From G963667675 sp965249215 (GTDB lineage Bacteria > Chloroflexota > Dehalococcoidia > Lucifugimonadales > UBA3495), in contig CBDFLN010000002.1 of NCBI GenBank assembly GCA_965249215.1, positions 1,674,001 to 1,738,000 on the forward strand: 64,000 bases of DNA, given 5' to 3'. A program made the position numbers and the translations under genes. Shown one piece after another: positions 8,544 to 15,542 of the stretch; position 1 is the stretch's first letter; each line of letters opens with the position of its first letter. The notes under the pieces are model-generated. The model had not been told where the DNA came from, searched no databases, and saw only the letters and a list, made by a program, of their open reading frames with translations.

Positions 8544-8618
8544 ATGAACAATCACCAACGCCATTACCTGTCGCGAGCTTCCTGCACACCGGCCCGACAG
8601 CGGATAGTGACTAGCTGA
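8544..8618 (+). CDS. Conserved 24-codon leader frame, unit 2
   Basis: Starts MNNHQRHYLSRA and has 24 codons. Its TGA (8616-8618) overlaps the transporter ATG at 8618. The first seven residues match unit 3 exactly and differ from unit 1 at one position; later residues diverge without insertions or deletions. Confidence 0.55.
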   Translation: MNNHQRHYLSRASCTPARQRIVTS

Positions 8619-9853
8619 TGGGCGCCGCCCGCGACGCAGGAATAACCGCCTACCGATGGGTGGTCCTGGGCGCATTCACGTCGGGGTCCGCCACCGCGCT
8701 GGCCACGATATTCATCTTCGGCTTGTTGCTGCCCGACATCTCTGAAGAGCTGGGGCTATCACCGTCCCAGCAGGGATTTCTGGGAGCCTCGGTCGTCATC
8801 GGCAACCTGGTCCTCGGCATCCCGTTGAACGTATGGCTGTCCCGCTACCGTCCCTGGCGGGTAATCCTGCTGTGCTTCCTTGGTTTCACCGCCGCCATCC
8901 TGCTGCAGGGCTGGTCTCCAACTCTTGCGGCGCTAATAGTGGGCCGCCTTGCCTTGGGCATCTGCCATGTGGCCGCCGAGGCGCCCAGGGCCCTGCTGTA
9001 TCAGCAGTGGACCTCCGCCAGCCGGATTCCATTTACACAGGCGGTTATGTTTGCCGCCACCACCACTGTCTGGGGCCTGGCCCTGTTCGCCACCCCCCCG
9101 TTGCGGGACCTCGTAGGAAGCTGGAGGTATGTCCTGTACATCATGGCCGGTATAACCGGCCTGTCGACGGTCCTGTGGTTGCTGCTGGGAAGGGAACGGG
9201 TGACAACCGAGTACGCCAGAAGCCTGCAGTCCCAGGCCCGCAGTCCCGTGCTGAACGTGCTCAGGTACAAGGAGATGTGGCTGCTGGCGCTGGCGATCGG
9301 GGCGGCTACAACGCCCGTGGTCTCATTCGAGTTCTTCTGGCCAACTTTCGCCACGGAGGAACTAAACGTCTCCCTGGGTATAGCCGGATTCACTGCCGGG
9401 ATTGTGCTGTTGGTGGGAGGGCCCGCGGCAATCATGGTCAACGCCGTACCGTGGTTGGCCCGGCGACAGCCCCTGTTGCTGGGTATCAGCGGGGTCGCCG
9501 TTATCAGCACCGGAGCGGCGCTGTTGCACCTGCACTGGGTGCCGGCATTGTTCATGGTGGCGGCGGTGAGGGGCATGGTCCACGTCTATTTCCCGGCGAT
9601 TAACATCATGGTATACCAACTGCGCGGAGCCAGTCCCCGGGAGGTGGCGGCCGGCATGGGTGTGGCGTCGACCGCCGCTTGGGCGGGAGCGGCGGTGGGG
9701 CCGCTGCTGGTAGGATTCGTCCAAGAAGCAACCGATGACCTGCGCCTGGCCCTCTACACGACGGTGTTCTTCCCGGCCCTGGGGATCACCGCCGCCCTCG
9801 TCCTCCAGATTTTGCGGTCCAGGACATCGCTGCCTGTTACCTCGGCCGGATAG
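8618..9853 (+). CDS. MFS transporter, exporter unit 2
   Basis: 411 residues and the same topology as unit 1. The N-terminus, MGAARDAGITAYRWVVLGAF, is closer to unit 3 than to unit 1. Conserved landmarks are LGLSPSQQGFLG, RALLYQQWTSASRIPFTQAV and VYFPAINIMVYQL. Substitutions relative to its neighbours fall mainly in the helices (for example ICHVAAEAPRAL against ISMMATQAPRAL), which could change the substrate. It is translationally coupled to its own leader frame, so each unit appears independently expressible. Confidence 0.88.
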   Translation: MGAARDAGITAYRWVVLGAFTSGSATALATIFIFGLLLPDISEELGLSPSQQGFLGASVVIGNLVLGIPLNVWLSRYRPWRVILLCFLGFTAAILLQGWSPTLAALIVGRLALGICHVAAEAPRALLYQQWTSASRIPFTQAVMFAATTTVWGLALFATPPLRDLVGSWRYVLYIMAGITGLSTVLWLLLGRERVTTEYARSLQSQARSPVLNVLRYKEMWLLALAIGAATTPVVSFEFFWPTFATEELNVSLGIAGFTAGIVLLVGGPAAIMVNAVPWLARRQPLLLGISGVAVISTGAALLHLHWVPALFMVAAVRGMVHVYFPAINIMVYQLRGASPREVAAGMGVASTAAWAGAAVGPLLVGFVQEATDDLRLALYTTVFFPALGITAALVLQILRSRTSLPVTSAG

Positions 9854-9921
9854 CCGGCCTCCCCAGGCCGCAGTCGCCCTGCAGAATGCCCCTCATCTTA
9901 TCCTCGTTCGGACAATCCCTC

Positions 9922-9952
9922 CTATCTATTTGGCCCCCTTTGGCCCTATACT
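9922..9952 (+). promoter_or_regulatory. Conserved promoter block, exporter unit 3
   Basis: Same block as units 1 and 2, with TATACT at 9947-9952 and the leader ATG ten bases beyond. Confidence 0.5.
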
Positions 9953-9962
9953 TCACGTGTCA

Positions 9963-10037
9963 ATGAACAATCACCAACGCCATTCCCTACTGCGGGCTCT
10001 TGGCCAAACGGCCCAACAACGGACAACGATTAGCTGA
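9963..10037 (+). CDS. Conserved 24-codon leader frame, unit 3
   Basis: Starts MNNHQRHSLLRA and has 24 codons. Its TGA (10035-10037) overlaps the transporter ATG at 10037. The second half is Gln/Thr-rich, unlike unit 1, so only the first seven residues and the length are conserved. Confidence 0.55.
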   Translation: MNNHQRHSLLRALGQTAQQRTTIS

Positions 10038-11281
10038 TGGCCACGGTCCGCGACGCCGGAATAACCGCCTACCGATGGGTGGTCCTGGGCGCATTCACCT
10101 CGGGGTCCGCCACCGCGCTGGCCACCATCTTCATCTTCGGCCTGCTGCTGCCCGACATTTCCGAAGAGCTGGGGCTCTCGCCGTCCCAACAGGGATGGCT
10201 GGGCTCCTCGGTCGTCTTTGGCAACATCGCCCTGGCTATCCCTATGAACGAGTGGCTGTCCCGGTACCGTCCCCGGCGGATAGTCCTGCTGTGCTTCCTG
10301 GGCATCAGCGCATTCACTCTGCTGCAAGGCTGGTCGCCCACGCTGGCGGTCCTCATCGTGGGTCGTATGGCCCTGGGCATCTGCCAAATGGCCACCCAGG
10401 CGCCTCGCGCTTTGCTGATCCAGCAGTGGACGCCGCCAGACCGCCTGCCCTTCACCCAGGCGGCGATGTATGGCTTCACCAGCATCATTTGGGGCCTGGC
10501 CCTCTTCGCCACGCCCCAGTTGCTGGAACTGGTGGGAAACTGGCGCTACATCCTGTACATGATGGGCGGCGTCGGCGGCGCTGCCGCGCTCCTGTGGCTG
10601 CTGGTGGGAAGGGAACGGGTGACGACCGAATTCGCCAGGGGAATGGAGTCCCAGGCCCGCAGTCCCCTGCTCAGCGTGCTGAAATACAAGCAACTATGGT
10701 TGCTGGGCCTGGCCTTGATTTCGGCGACAACTTCCGTCACGTCCTTTGACGTTTTCTGGCCGAAATTCGCTCTCCAGGGCCTCGATGTTTCCCTGAAAAT
10801 CGCCGGAATCTCTGCAGGAATCGTGATGATGGTGGGTGGGCCCGCGGCGGCGTTACTGAACTCAATACCGTGGTTGGCCCAACGTCAACCGCTATTGCTG
10901 GCATTGGCCGGGACCGCCATCATCACCACCAACATGGGGCTATTGCACCTAAGTTGGGTGCCTGCGTTGCTCCTGGTGTCAGTGGCCCGGGGATTGATCC
11001 ACGTCTACTTCCCGGCGATTAACACCCTGGTCTACCAGCTGCCCGGAGCGAGGCCCAGGGAGATAGTGGCGGCCATGGCTGTAACGTCCACGTGTGCATG
11101 GACCGGCGCGGCCATCGGCCCGCTGTTGGTGGGATTCGTCGAAGAAGCCACCGGGGACCCGCGCCTGGCCCTCTACACCACGTCCTTCACACCGGTCTTG
11201 GGAATAGCCTTGGCCTTCGTCATTTACGTGGTGCGGTCCAGGGCCACGCTGCCGGCGGCGCAGGCGCCGGTCAAGCCCTAA
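10037..11281 (+). CDS. MFS transporter, exporter unit 3
   Basis: 414 residues, MFS fold, sharing MATVRDAGITAYRWVVLGAF with unit 2. It is the most diverged of the three in the second half (ISATTSVTSFDVFWPKFAL, ARGLIHVYFPAINTLVYQLP). The C-terminus is three residues longer than in the other two. It is the last unit; the 1,419-base pattern stops at its end and a toxin-antitoxin locus follows. Confidence 0.88.
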   Translation: MATVRDAGITAYRWVVLGAFTSGSATALATIFIFGLLLPDISEELGLSPSQQGWLGSSVVFGNIALAIPMNEWLSRYRPRRIVLLCFLGISAFTLLQGWSPTLAVLIVGRMALGICQMATQAPRALLIQQWTPPDRLPFTQAAMYGFTSIIWGLALFATPQLLELVGNWRYILYMMGGVGGAAALLWLLVGRERVTTEFARGMESQARSPLLSVLKYKQLWLLGLALISATTSVTSFDVFWPKFALQGLDVSLKIAGISAGIVMMVGGPAAALLNSIPWLAQRQPLLLALAGTAIITTNMGLLHLSWVPALLLVSVARGLIHVYFPAINTLVYQLPGARPREIVAAMAVTSTCAWTGAAIGPLLVGFVEEATGDPRLALYTTSFTPVLGIALAFVIYVVRSRATLPAAQAPVKP

Positions 11282-11289
11282 GCGTCGAC

Positions 11290-11330
11290 TTGACGCGAAA
11301 GCATTGCGTATTGGTAACATCTCAGTTACC
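11290..11330 (+). promoter_or_regulatory. Promoter/operator candidate of the toxin-antitoxin pair
   Basis: TTGACG at 11290-11295 is a good -35. About 17 bases on lies the inverted repeat GGTAAC-atctca-GTTACC (11313-11330), which covers the expected -10 position and ends eight bases before the toxin start. This is where an autoregulatory antitoxin would bind. The -10 itself is weak. Confidence 0.5.
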
Positions 11331-11338
11331 ATGTTAAT

Positions 11339-11668
11339 GTGCCCCAGATCAGGGAATACGTTGACCGCCGGGGCCTAAGCCCCTCCGGCCGCTGGTTCGA
11401 TGGTCTCGACGCCGGGGCGGCAGTGAGAGTCAGGACAACCCTGGCTCGAATGGAGTTGGGAAACTTCTCCAACGTCCGAGGAGTCGGCAGCGGCGTGCTG
11501 GAGTGTCGCATAAACGTCGGCCCCGGCTACAGGGTCTATTTCGGTAGGGACGGCGACACCTAGTTGGTCCTCCTTGGCGGCGGGACGAAGGCCCGCCAGC
11601 AGCAGGACATCAACAACGCCCGTGCACTGTGGCAGGAGTACAGGCGCCGGAAACGGCAGGAGGCATGA
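11339..11668 (+). pseudogene. HigB/RelE-type addiction toxin with internal amber codon
   Basis: From GTG at 11339 the frame encodes IREYVDRRGLSPSGRWFDGL and later GVLECRINVGPGYRVYFGRD, the pattern of the RelE/ParE-fold 'addiction module killer' proteins (COG3657-like), which cleave translated mRNA. TAG at 11561-11563 interrupts codon 75. The frame then continues with the expected C-terminus (LVLLGGGTKARQQQDI and so on) to TGA at 11666, 109 codons in all. Family members usually have a Leu-rich strand here, so a TTG to TAG change is possible. The truncated product would lack the last strand and helix. The antitoxin follows four bases later. Confidence 0.75.
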
Positions 11669-11671
11669 ACC

Positions 11672-11989
11672 ATGGCTCTCACGCGTGACTTCAAGGAGAC
11701 CGTACAGGCCCGCGCTCAACGAGACGCAGCTTTTCGAGATGGCCTGCTGAAAGAGGGAGTCGAGTGTCTTTTAGCCGGGGATATTGATACTGGAAAGATC
11801 GTGCTGCGTGACTACATCAACGCCGCCATAGGGTTCGAGAAGCTCGGCTCCCTCACGAACAAACCGCCCAAGAGTCTCATGCGAATGTTCGGACCCGCAG
11901 GTAACCCCAACGCCCGCAACATCTTCGAGATCATCGGCCGCATTCAGCAGCATGAAGGCGTTCAGCTTGAAGTGAACGCCGTTCGATAG
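11672..11989 (+). CDS. HigA-like antitoxin (COG3636-type)
   Basis: The 105-residue product resembles the DNA-binding antidote proteins paired with COG3657-type toxins: FKETVQARAQRDAAFRDGLL at the N-terminus, a middle block VLRDYINAAIGFEKLGSLTN and the C-terminal helix-turn-helix region TNKPPKSLMRMFGPAGNPN. AGGAGG precedes it inside the toxin tail. It would neutralise the toxin and repress the operon, probably at the 11313-11330 palindrome. Intact even though the toxin frame is interrupted, as expected when a toxin is inactivated first. Confidence 0.8.
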   Translation: MALTRDFKETVQARAQRDAAFRDGLLKEGVECLLAGDIDTGKIVLRDYINAAIGFEKLGSLTNKPPKSLMRMFGPAGNPNARNIFEIIGRIQQHEGVQLEVNAVR

Positions 11990-12026
11990 TCAGTTGGCTC
12001 TCCCGCTGGGGCCGGCGCCAGTGGCC

Positions 12027-12236
12027 CTAATCAGCGTCCATGCGTGCGATGTCGGCTTGCATGTCCGCAACGATGCGCAACATCTGCTGGGTCAAGTCCT
12101 GCTGCCTTTCTTGCCGTTCGGCTATGCCCTGAACGAACGTCTGCAGGGCTTCGTGGGCCTCCTGCCCTATGGATATCAACTCGGTATGAATTCGCCCCAG
12201 GGCTTCCTGAGCTTGGTGTCGTTCTTCGTGCGTCAC
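12027..12236 (-). CDS. Small coiled-coil protein, unknown function
   Basis: GTG start at 12236 with GAGGA just upstream; 69 residues. The sequence is almost entirely helical, charged and rich in Gln and Glu (EALQTFVQGIAERQERQQDL), with heptad-like hydrophobics, so a short coiled coil is likely. No Cys and no membrane segment. It converges with the antitoxin gene. No family recognised. Confidence 0.5.
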   Translation of the reverse strand: MTHEERHQAQEALGRIHTELISIGQEAHEALQTFVQGIAERQERQQDLTQQMLRIVADMQADIARMDAD

Positions 12237-12335
12237 CCTATCCTCACATGCGACTTACACTGTCGCACAATTGTAACACGAGCTTTCCACCCCACCTAGC
12301 CTACATCGGACACGGTAACGACTTTAGGGATTGCT

Positions 12336-12371
12336 CCGTTCATGGTGAGCTTGTCGAACCATGCGAACAGG
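12336..12371. repeat. Dispersed palindrome, type B
   Basis: Starts CCGTTCATGGTGAGCTTGTC and ends GAACCATGCGAACAG. It lies in the 12237-12417 gap, in which nothing else is recognised. Confidence 0.7.
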
Positions 12372-12417
12372 CCAAGGGTTCAGGTGTTTGCCTGAGATGT
12401 TCACCCGAGCAGAGATG

Positions 12418-12606
12418 TCACAATTCCTTCTCCATAAACACCGACAACGGGTCGAGAGGTTGGTCGGCGATGGCATATAGGGGCATCCTGCCGTGTCTGG
12501 GCGCGATGGCTATCGGCTGCAACTCTCGGGGCTCCAAAAATACTTTGCACTTCACTTCTTTGGTTGATTGGCCAAAAGGGCCTAGGCAATCAGGGGGAAG
12601 CGACAT
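12418..12606 (-). CDS. Possible small protein, 62 residues
   Basis: ATG at 12606 and an ordinary amino-acid mix with a plausible fold-like pattern (VKCKVFLEPRELQPIAIAP). No Shine-Dalgarno sequence is visible. It is divergent from the next small gene. It resembles no family I know, and it could be a chance frame. Confidence 0.3.
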   Translation of the reverse strand: MSLPPDCLGPFGQSTKEVKCKVFLEPRELQPIAIAPRHGRMPLYAIADQPLDPLSVFMEKEL

Positions 12607-12644
12607 ATGATATCTACAATATTGTGGAAGGAAGGGAGTGGGTG

Positions 12645-12854
12645 ATGGCTCAATACGCTGCTAACGCTGACCCGATTTCATTCAGCTTTCACGTGCCGCC
12701 GATTCCTGCATCTGGCGTCACGGTCAAGCGTGCTTCATTGCTTAGCAGGTTTTCGCGGTGGCAAACGGTCGTCGGCCTCATAGCACTTGAAAGGTTGCTA
12801 CATTGGCTCGGGGAGATTGTGGACTCCGTGCAATCTCTGCGGTGGTGGAACTAA
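12645..12854 (+). CDS. Small protein, 69 residues, unknown function
   Basis: The ATG at 12645 is preceded by GGAAGGAAGGGAG, a strong ribosome site. The product starts MAQYAANADPISFSFHVPPI and ends in an amphipathic or weakly hydrophobic stretch (WQTVVGLIALERLLHWLGEI), which could touch a membrane. No family recognised. The ribosome site is the main support. Confidence 0.45.
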   Translation: MAQYAANADPISFSFHVPPIPASGVTVKRASLLSRFSRWQTVVGLIALERLLHWLGEIVDSVQSLRWWN

Positions 12855-13091
12855 GTTGACCCAAGAAGCCTTCGAGGGCAAGGTCACACCAACAGATCCG
12901 AGCTACTCAATTTAGACCTCGTTTTCTCCTACTGGATTGAATTGGAATACTTAGCGACAGCCTCCGCTACCTAGCTCATTGAGCGGTTTCGTTTGCCTTT
13001 CGAGTAAGGCACACTACTGCCAGAAAGCCCGTACCAAAAGCCAACGGAACCGCCGACGCTCTTTCCCCAAGCTTCTAATCAGTGGCCCAAA

Positions 13092-13120
13092 TTGACCACC
13101 AGCCTGCCGGGTCTTATAAT
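13092..13120 (+). promoter_or_regulatory. Strong sigma-70-type promoter
   Basis: TTGACC (13092-13097), 17 bases, TATAAT (13115-13120). It drives the decarboxylase-like pair and leaves a 5' leader of about 70 bases. The rest of 12855-13199 contains no recognised gene. Confidence 0.75.
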
Positions 13121-13199
13121 CAGGCGGCGCACCCCAGACCGCCATGCCCACATGACGCCCGGAGGGGAGCCAATCTCCGCCGGCGCAGAGGAGCACCGA

Positions 13200-13718
13200 A
13201 TGGTCCAACAACAGCCCGCCCTGCTGAAACCGGAAACGCTGATCGAAGAGTTCAAGAAGAACGGCGTCACTCACGTCATTACCATTCCCGACAGCGAGAC
13301 CAACTATCTCTACGAACTCATGCGGGAAGAGGACTGGCTGGACGTGATCCCCGCTTCCAGGGAGGGCGAGACCTTCGCCATAGCCTTGGGCCTCATAGTA
13401 GGGGGCAAGGTGCCCGTCTGCCTGATCCAGAACACCGGGATGATGGAGTCCGGCGACTCCATCCGCGGCATGGCCCTGGATGCCGGCTTCCCCATGGTCT
13501 TCCTTGTCGGCTACCGGGGATGGACCCGGCACGGCGTGGTCACCGACTCGGCTGCCCGTTACACGGAGCCCTTTCTTCACGCCATGGGAATCAACTACTA
13601 CCTGGTGGAGCGCGACGAAGACGGGCCCCGCATCTCCGTCGCCTTCAATGAGGCCAAGGCCAACAGTCGTCCCGTCGCGGTGCTCATCGGCGACGAGTAC
13701 CACGGCTTTAACCGCTAA
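13200..13718 (+). CDS. Thiamine-diphosphate enzyme, sulfopyruvate/phosphonopyruvate decarboxylase-like alpha subunit
   Basis: 172 residues; start chosen at the ATG with GAGGAG upstream. It corresponds to the N-terminal (Pyr) domain of thiamine-diphosphate enzymes: ITIPDSETNYLYELM, then SREGETFAIALGLIVGGKVP, where the Glu of REGE is the usual cofactor-activating residue, and QNTGMMESGDSIRGM. Separate alpha and beta genes are the ComD/ComE arrangement that decarboxylates sulfopyruvate to sulfoacetaldehyde. Phosphonopyruvate or another 2-oxo acid is equally possible. The partner gene is 89 bases downstream. Confidence 0.8.
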   Translation: MVQQQPALLKPETLIEEFKKNGVTHVITIPDSETNYLYELMREEDWLDVIPASREGETFAIALGLIVGGKVPVCLIQNTGMMESGDSIRGMALDAGFPMVFLVGYRGWTRHGVVTDSAARYTEPFLHAMGINYYLVERDEDGPRISVAFNEAKANSRPVAVLIGDEYHGFNR

Positions 13719-13747
13719 CGTTTTATGTAGGCCCCGCAAGGGCCAAA

Positions 13748-13765
13748 GCCGGGCCTAGCCCCGGC
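13748..13765 (+). terminator. Hairpin between the decarboxylase subunit genes
   Basis: GCCGGG, six-base loop, CCCGGC, followed by AAAA and no U-run. It could attenuate transcription or protect mRNA ends between the two subunit genes. Not a typical terminator. Confidence 0.35.
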
Positions 13766-13807
13766 AAAATCAACCTACTTTGAACCGGGATATTCTGGAG
13801 GCACGCG

Positions 13808-14398
13808 GTGATTAACGCAGAGGATGTGTTCGAAGCTTTCCAAGCACACAGGGGAGATGCCATCGTCATTGCCACTGGAACGTCGGGCACGGTCTGGAGA
13901 AGCCTGTCCACCAACCAACGGCGGGACCTGACCCTGGGAAACACCATGGGCCAAACCTCGTCCTCCGCCTTGGGCTTCGCCCTAGCTCAACCCGGCGAGA
14001 AGGTGGTGTTTTTCGATTCCGAAGGGTCCCTGTTAATGAACCTGGGGAACCTGGCGACTATAGCGGGAAAAAAGCCGGAGAATTTCTTCCACTTCTTGAT
14101 GGACAACGAGTGCTACGCCACCACCGGGGGACAGCCCGTTCCCAACGCCACTGATATCGACTACGCGGAGATGGCCTTGGGGGCCGGATATGCCTCCGCC
14201 CACTCATTCGATAACCTGGAAGACTTTGCCACCAACGTGGGGGAAATCTTGAAGGAGACAGGGCCGGTGTTCGTGGCCCTGAAAATAGTCCCCAGGGTCG
14301 AGAACATGCCCGTTGGGCTGCGAGTGCGGCAACCGGCGCTCAGCCGGGCCGAAACCATCAAGATCGTGCGCGAGGAACTGGGTATCTCGGCGGACTAG
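13808..14398 (+). CDS. Thiamine-diphosphate enzyme, sulfopyruvate decarboxylase-like beta subunit
   Basis: 196 residues, GTG start with GGAGG eight bases upstream. It matches the C-terminal (PP) domain: TLGNTMGQTSSSALGFALAQ, then FFDSEGSLLMNLGNLATIAG and, after the usual spacing, MDNECYATTGGQ. The canonical GDGS metal motif reads SEGS here, with Glu where the Mg-binding Asp normally is, an unusual but conservative change. It should assemble with the alpha subunit. It ends four bases from the convergent NHL gene. Confidence 0.8.
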   Translation: MINAEDVFEAFQAHRGDAIVIATGTSGTVWRSLSTNQRRDLTLGNTMGQTSSSALGFALAQPGEKVVFFDSEGSLLMNLGNLATIAGKKPENFFHFLMDNECYATTGGQPVPNATDIDYAEMALGAGYASAHSFDNLEDFATNVGEILKETGPVFVALKIVPRVENMPVGLRVRQPALSRAETIKIVREELGISAD

Positions 14399-14402
14399 CC
14401 CC

Positions 14403-15443
14403 TTAAAGCACGCCGCCCTGGTATATGGCAGTCTGCTTCTGGAACACCTGGAGCCGGTGGCGGCAGACCTCCGCTACGAATAGCCGGCCGTCGTCGTCCA
14501 CTTCCACCTCGATGGGGCCCTGGAAGACCCTTTCCCGCTCTTCCAGGTTTTGGGCCGCGTCCCGTTCTATCTGCGTCTGCGGGTTCAGTTCCACCCTCTC
14601 CCTGCCCCACTTGGACAGCGTGGCCGAGCCGGTGAGTTCGGTGATGTACCCGCCGTCGGCGTCGAACACCTGCACCCGGTCGTTCTTGTAGTCCGCGACG
14701 TAGATGATTCCGTCCTTGTCCACCGCAACGCCGGTGGGCCGGTTGAACTGGCCCTCGCCGTCTCCCGACGAGCCGAACTTCATCAGGAAGCGGCCGTCGG
14801 GGGCGAACTTCTGGACCCGATCGTTGCGCCAGTCCGCCACGTACACGTCGCCGTTATGGTCAATGTGTATGCCCCAGGGAATGTTGAACTGGCCGTCGCC
14901 GTTGCCCGCCGTTCCCCACTTGAACAGAAACCTGCCGTCCTTGGTGAACACCTGCACCCGGTTGTTGTGGCTGTCCACCACGTAGAGGTTGTCCTGCGCA
15001 TCGAACGCCAGGCCCGAGGGCCAGCTCATTTCGCCGTCGCCGTCGCCGGGCTCCCCCCACTTGCCGGCCCATTCCCCGTTCTTGGTGAAAATGGAGATTC
15101 GGTTTAGCCACTCGTCGGCGACGTAGACGTTGCTCTCCGAGTCAAGCGCGATGGAAGTGGGCCACATGAAGCTGCCGTCGGGAGTCCCCTCCCGGGTTGC
15201 GTCCTCGGGTCCGACTTTCTTGCCGAACTGGTCGATGTACTCCTCGTCGACGGTAAAGACGGTGACCCGCTTGCAGGGAGTGAATATCGGGGTCTCGGTG
15301 CCCCGGTTCAAGACGTAGACCAGGTCTCCTTCCCCCCGGGCAATGGATACGGGATTGAAGAAGCCGTCGCCTCCCCGGGACTCTTGCCGCCCTATGGTAT
15401 GGCTATACTGGAACGTCACCGGTGCGATTTGCGTAGTAACCAT
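14403..15443 (-). CDS. NHL-repeat beta-propeller protein
   Basis: 346 residues; ATG with GAGGAGA upstream. At least five NHL repeats are visible, each of the form GLAFDAQDNLYVVDSHNNRVQVFTKDGRF, between about residues 85 and 280. They predict a six-bladed propeller. No signal peptide is evident, so it would be cytoplasmic, or exported by another route. Third gene of a minus-strand set with DUF1501 and DUF1800 genes (99-base gap). Role unknown; such propellers often bind proteins or carry hydrolase or lyase activity. Confidence 0.85.
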   Translation of the reverse strand: MVTTQIAPVTFQYSHTIGRQESRGGDGFFNPVSIARGEGDLVYVLNRGTETPIFTPCKRVTVFTVDEEYIDQFGKKVGPEDATREGTPDGSFMWPTSIALDSESNVYVADEWLNRISIFTKNGEWAGKWGEPGDGDGEMSWPSGLAFDAQDNLYVVDSHNNRVQVFTKDGRFLFKWGTAGNGDGQFNIPWGIHIDHNGDVYVADWRNDRVQKFAPDGRFLMKFGSSGDGEGQFNRPTGVAVDKDGIIYVADYKNDRVQVFDADGGYITELTGSATLSKWGRERVELNPQTQIERDAAQNLEERERVFQGPIEVEVDDDGRLFVAEVCRHRLQVFQKQTAIYQGGVL

Positions 15444-15542
15444 TTCTCCTCACCCTCGCGTCTTTTCTCGTGGTAAGGGGCCGCGCTCCCAGCATGCGCC
15501 GGCGTTTCCGGCCCCTACTTAACGAACTCGGACTGTTCGCCC

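Larger units (their letters stand above)
7084..11281 (+). repeat. Tandem triplication of an exporter unit, period 1,419 bases
   Basis: The conserved block CTATCTATTTGGCC begins at 7084, 8503 and 9922. The short leader frames begin at 7125, 8544 and 9963. The transporter starts lie at 7199, 8618 and 10037. All three series have a spacing of exactly 1,419 bases. The spacer between units 1 and 2 is also similar in sequence to that between units 2 and 3. The units have diverged by substitutions only, except at the end of unit 3, which is nine bases longer. Confidence 0.92.
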
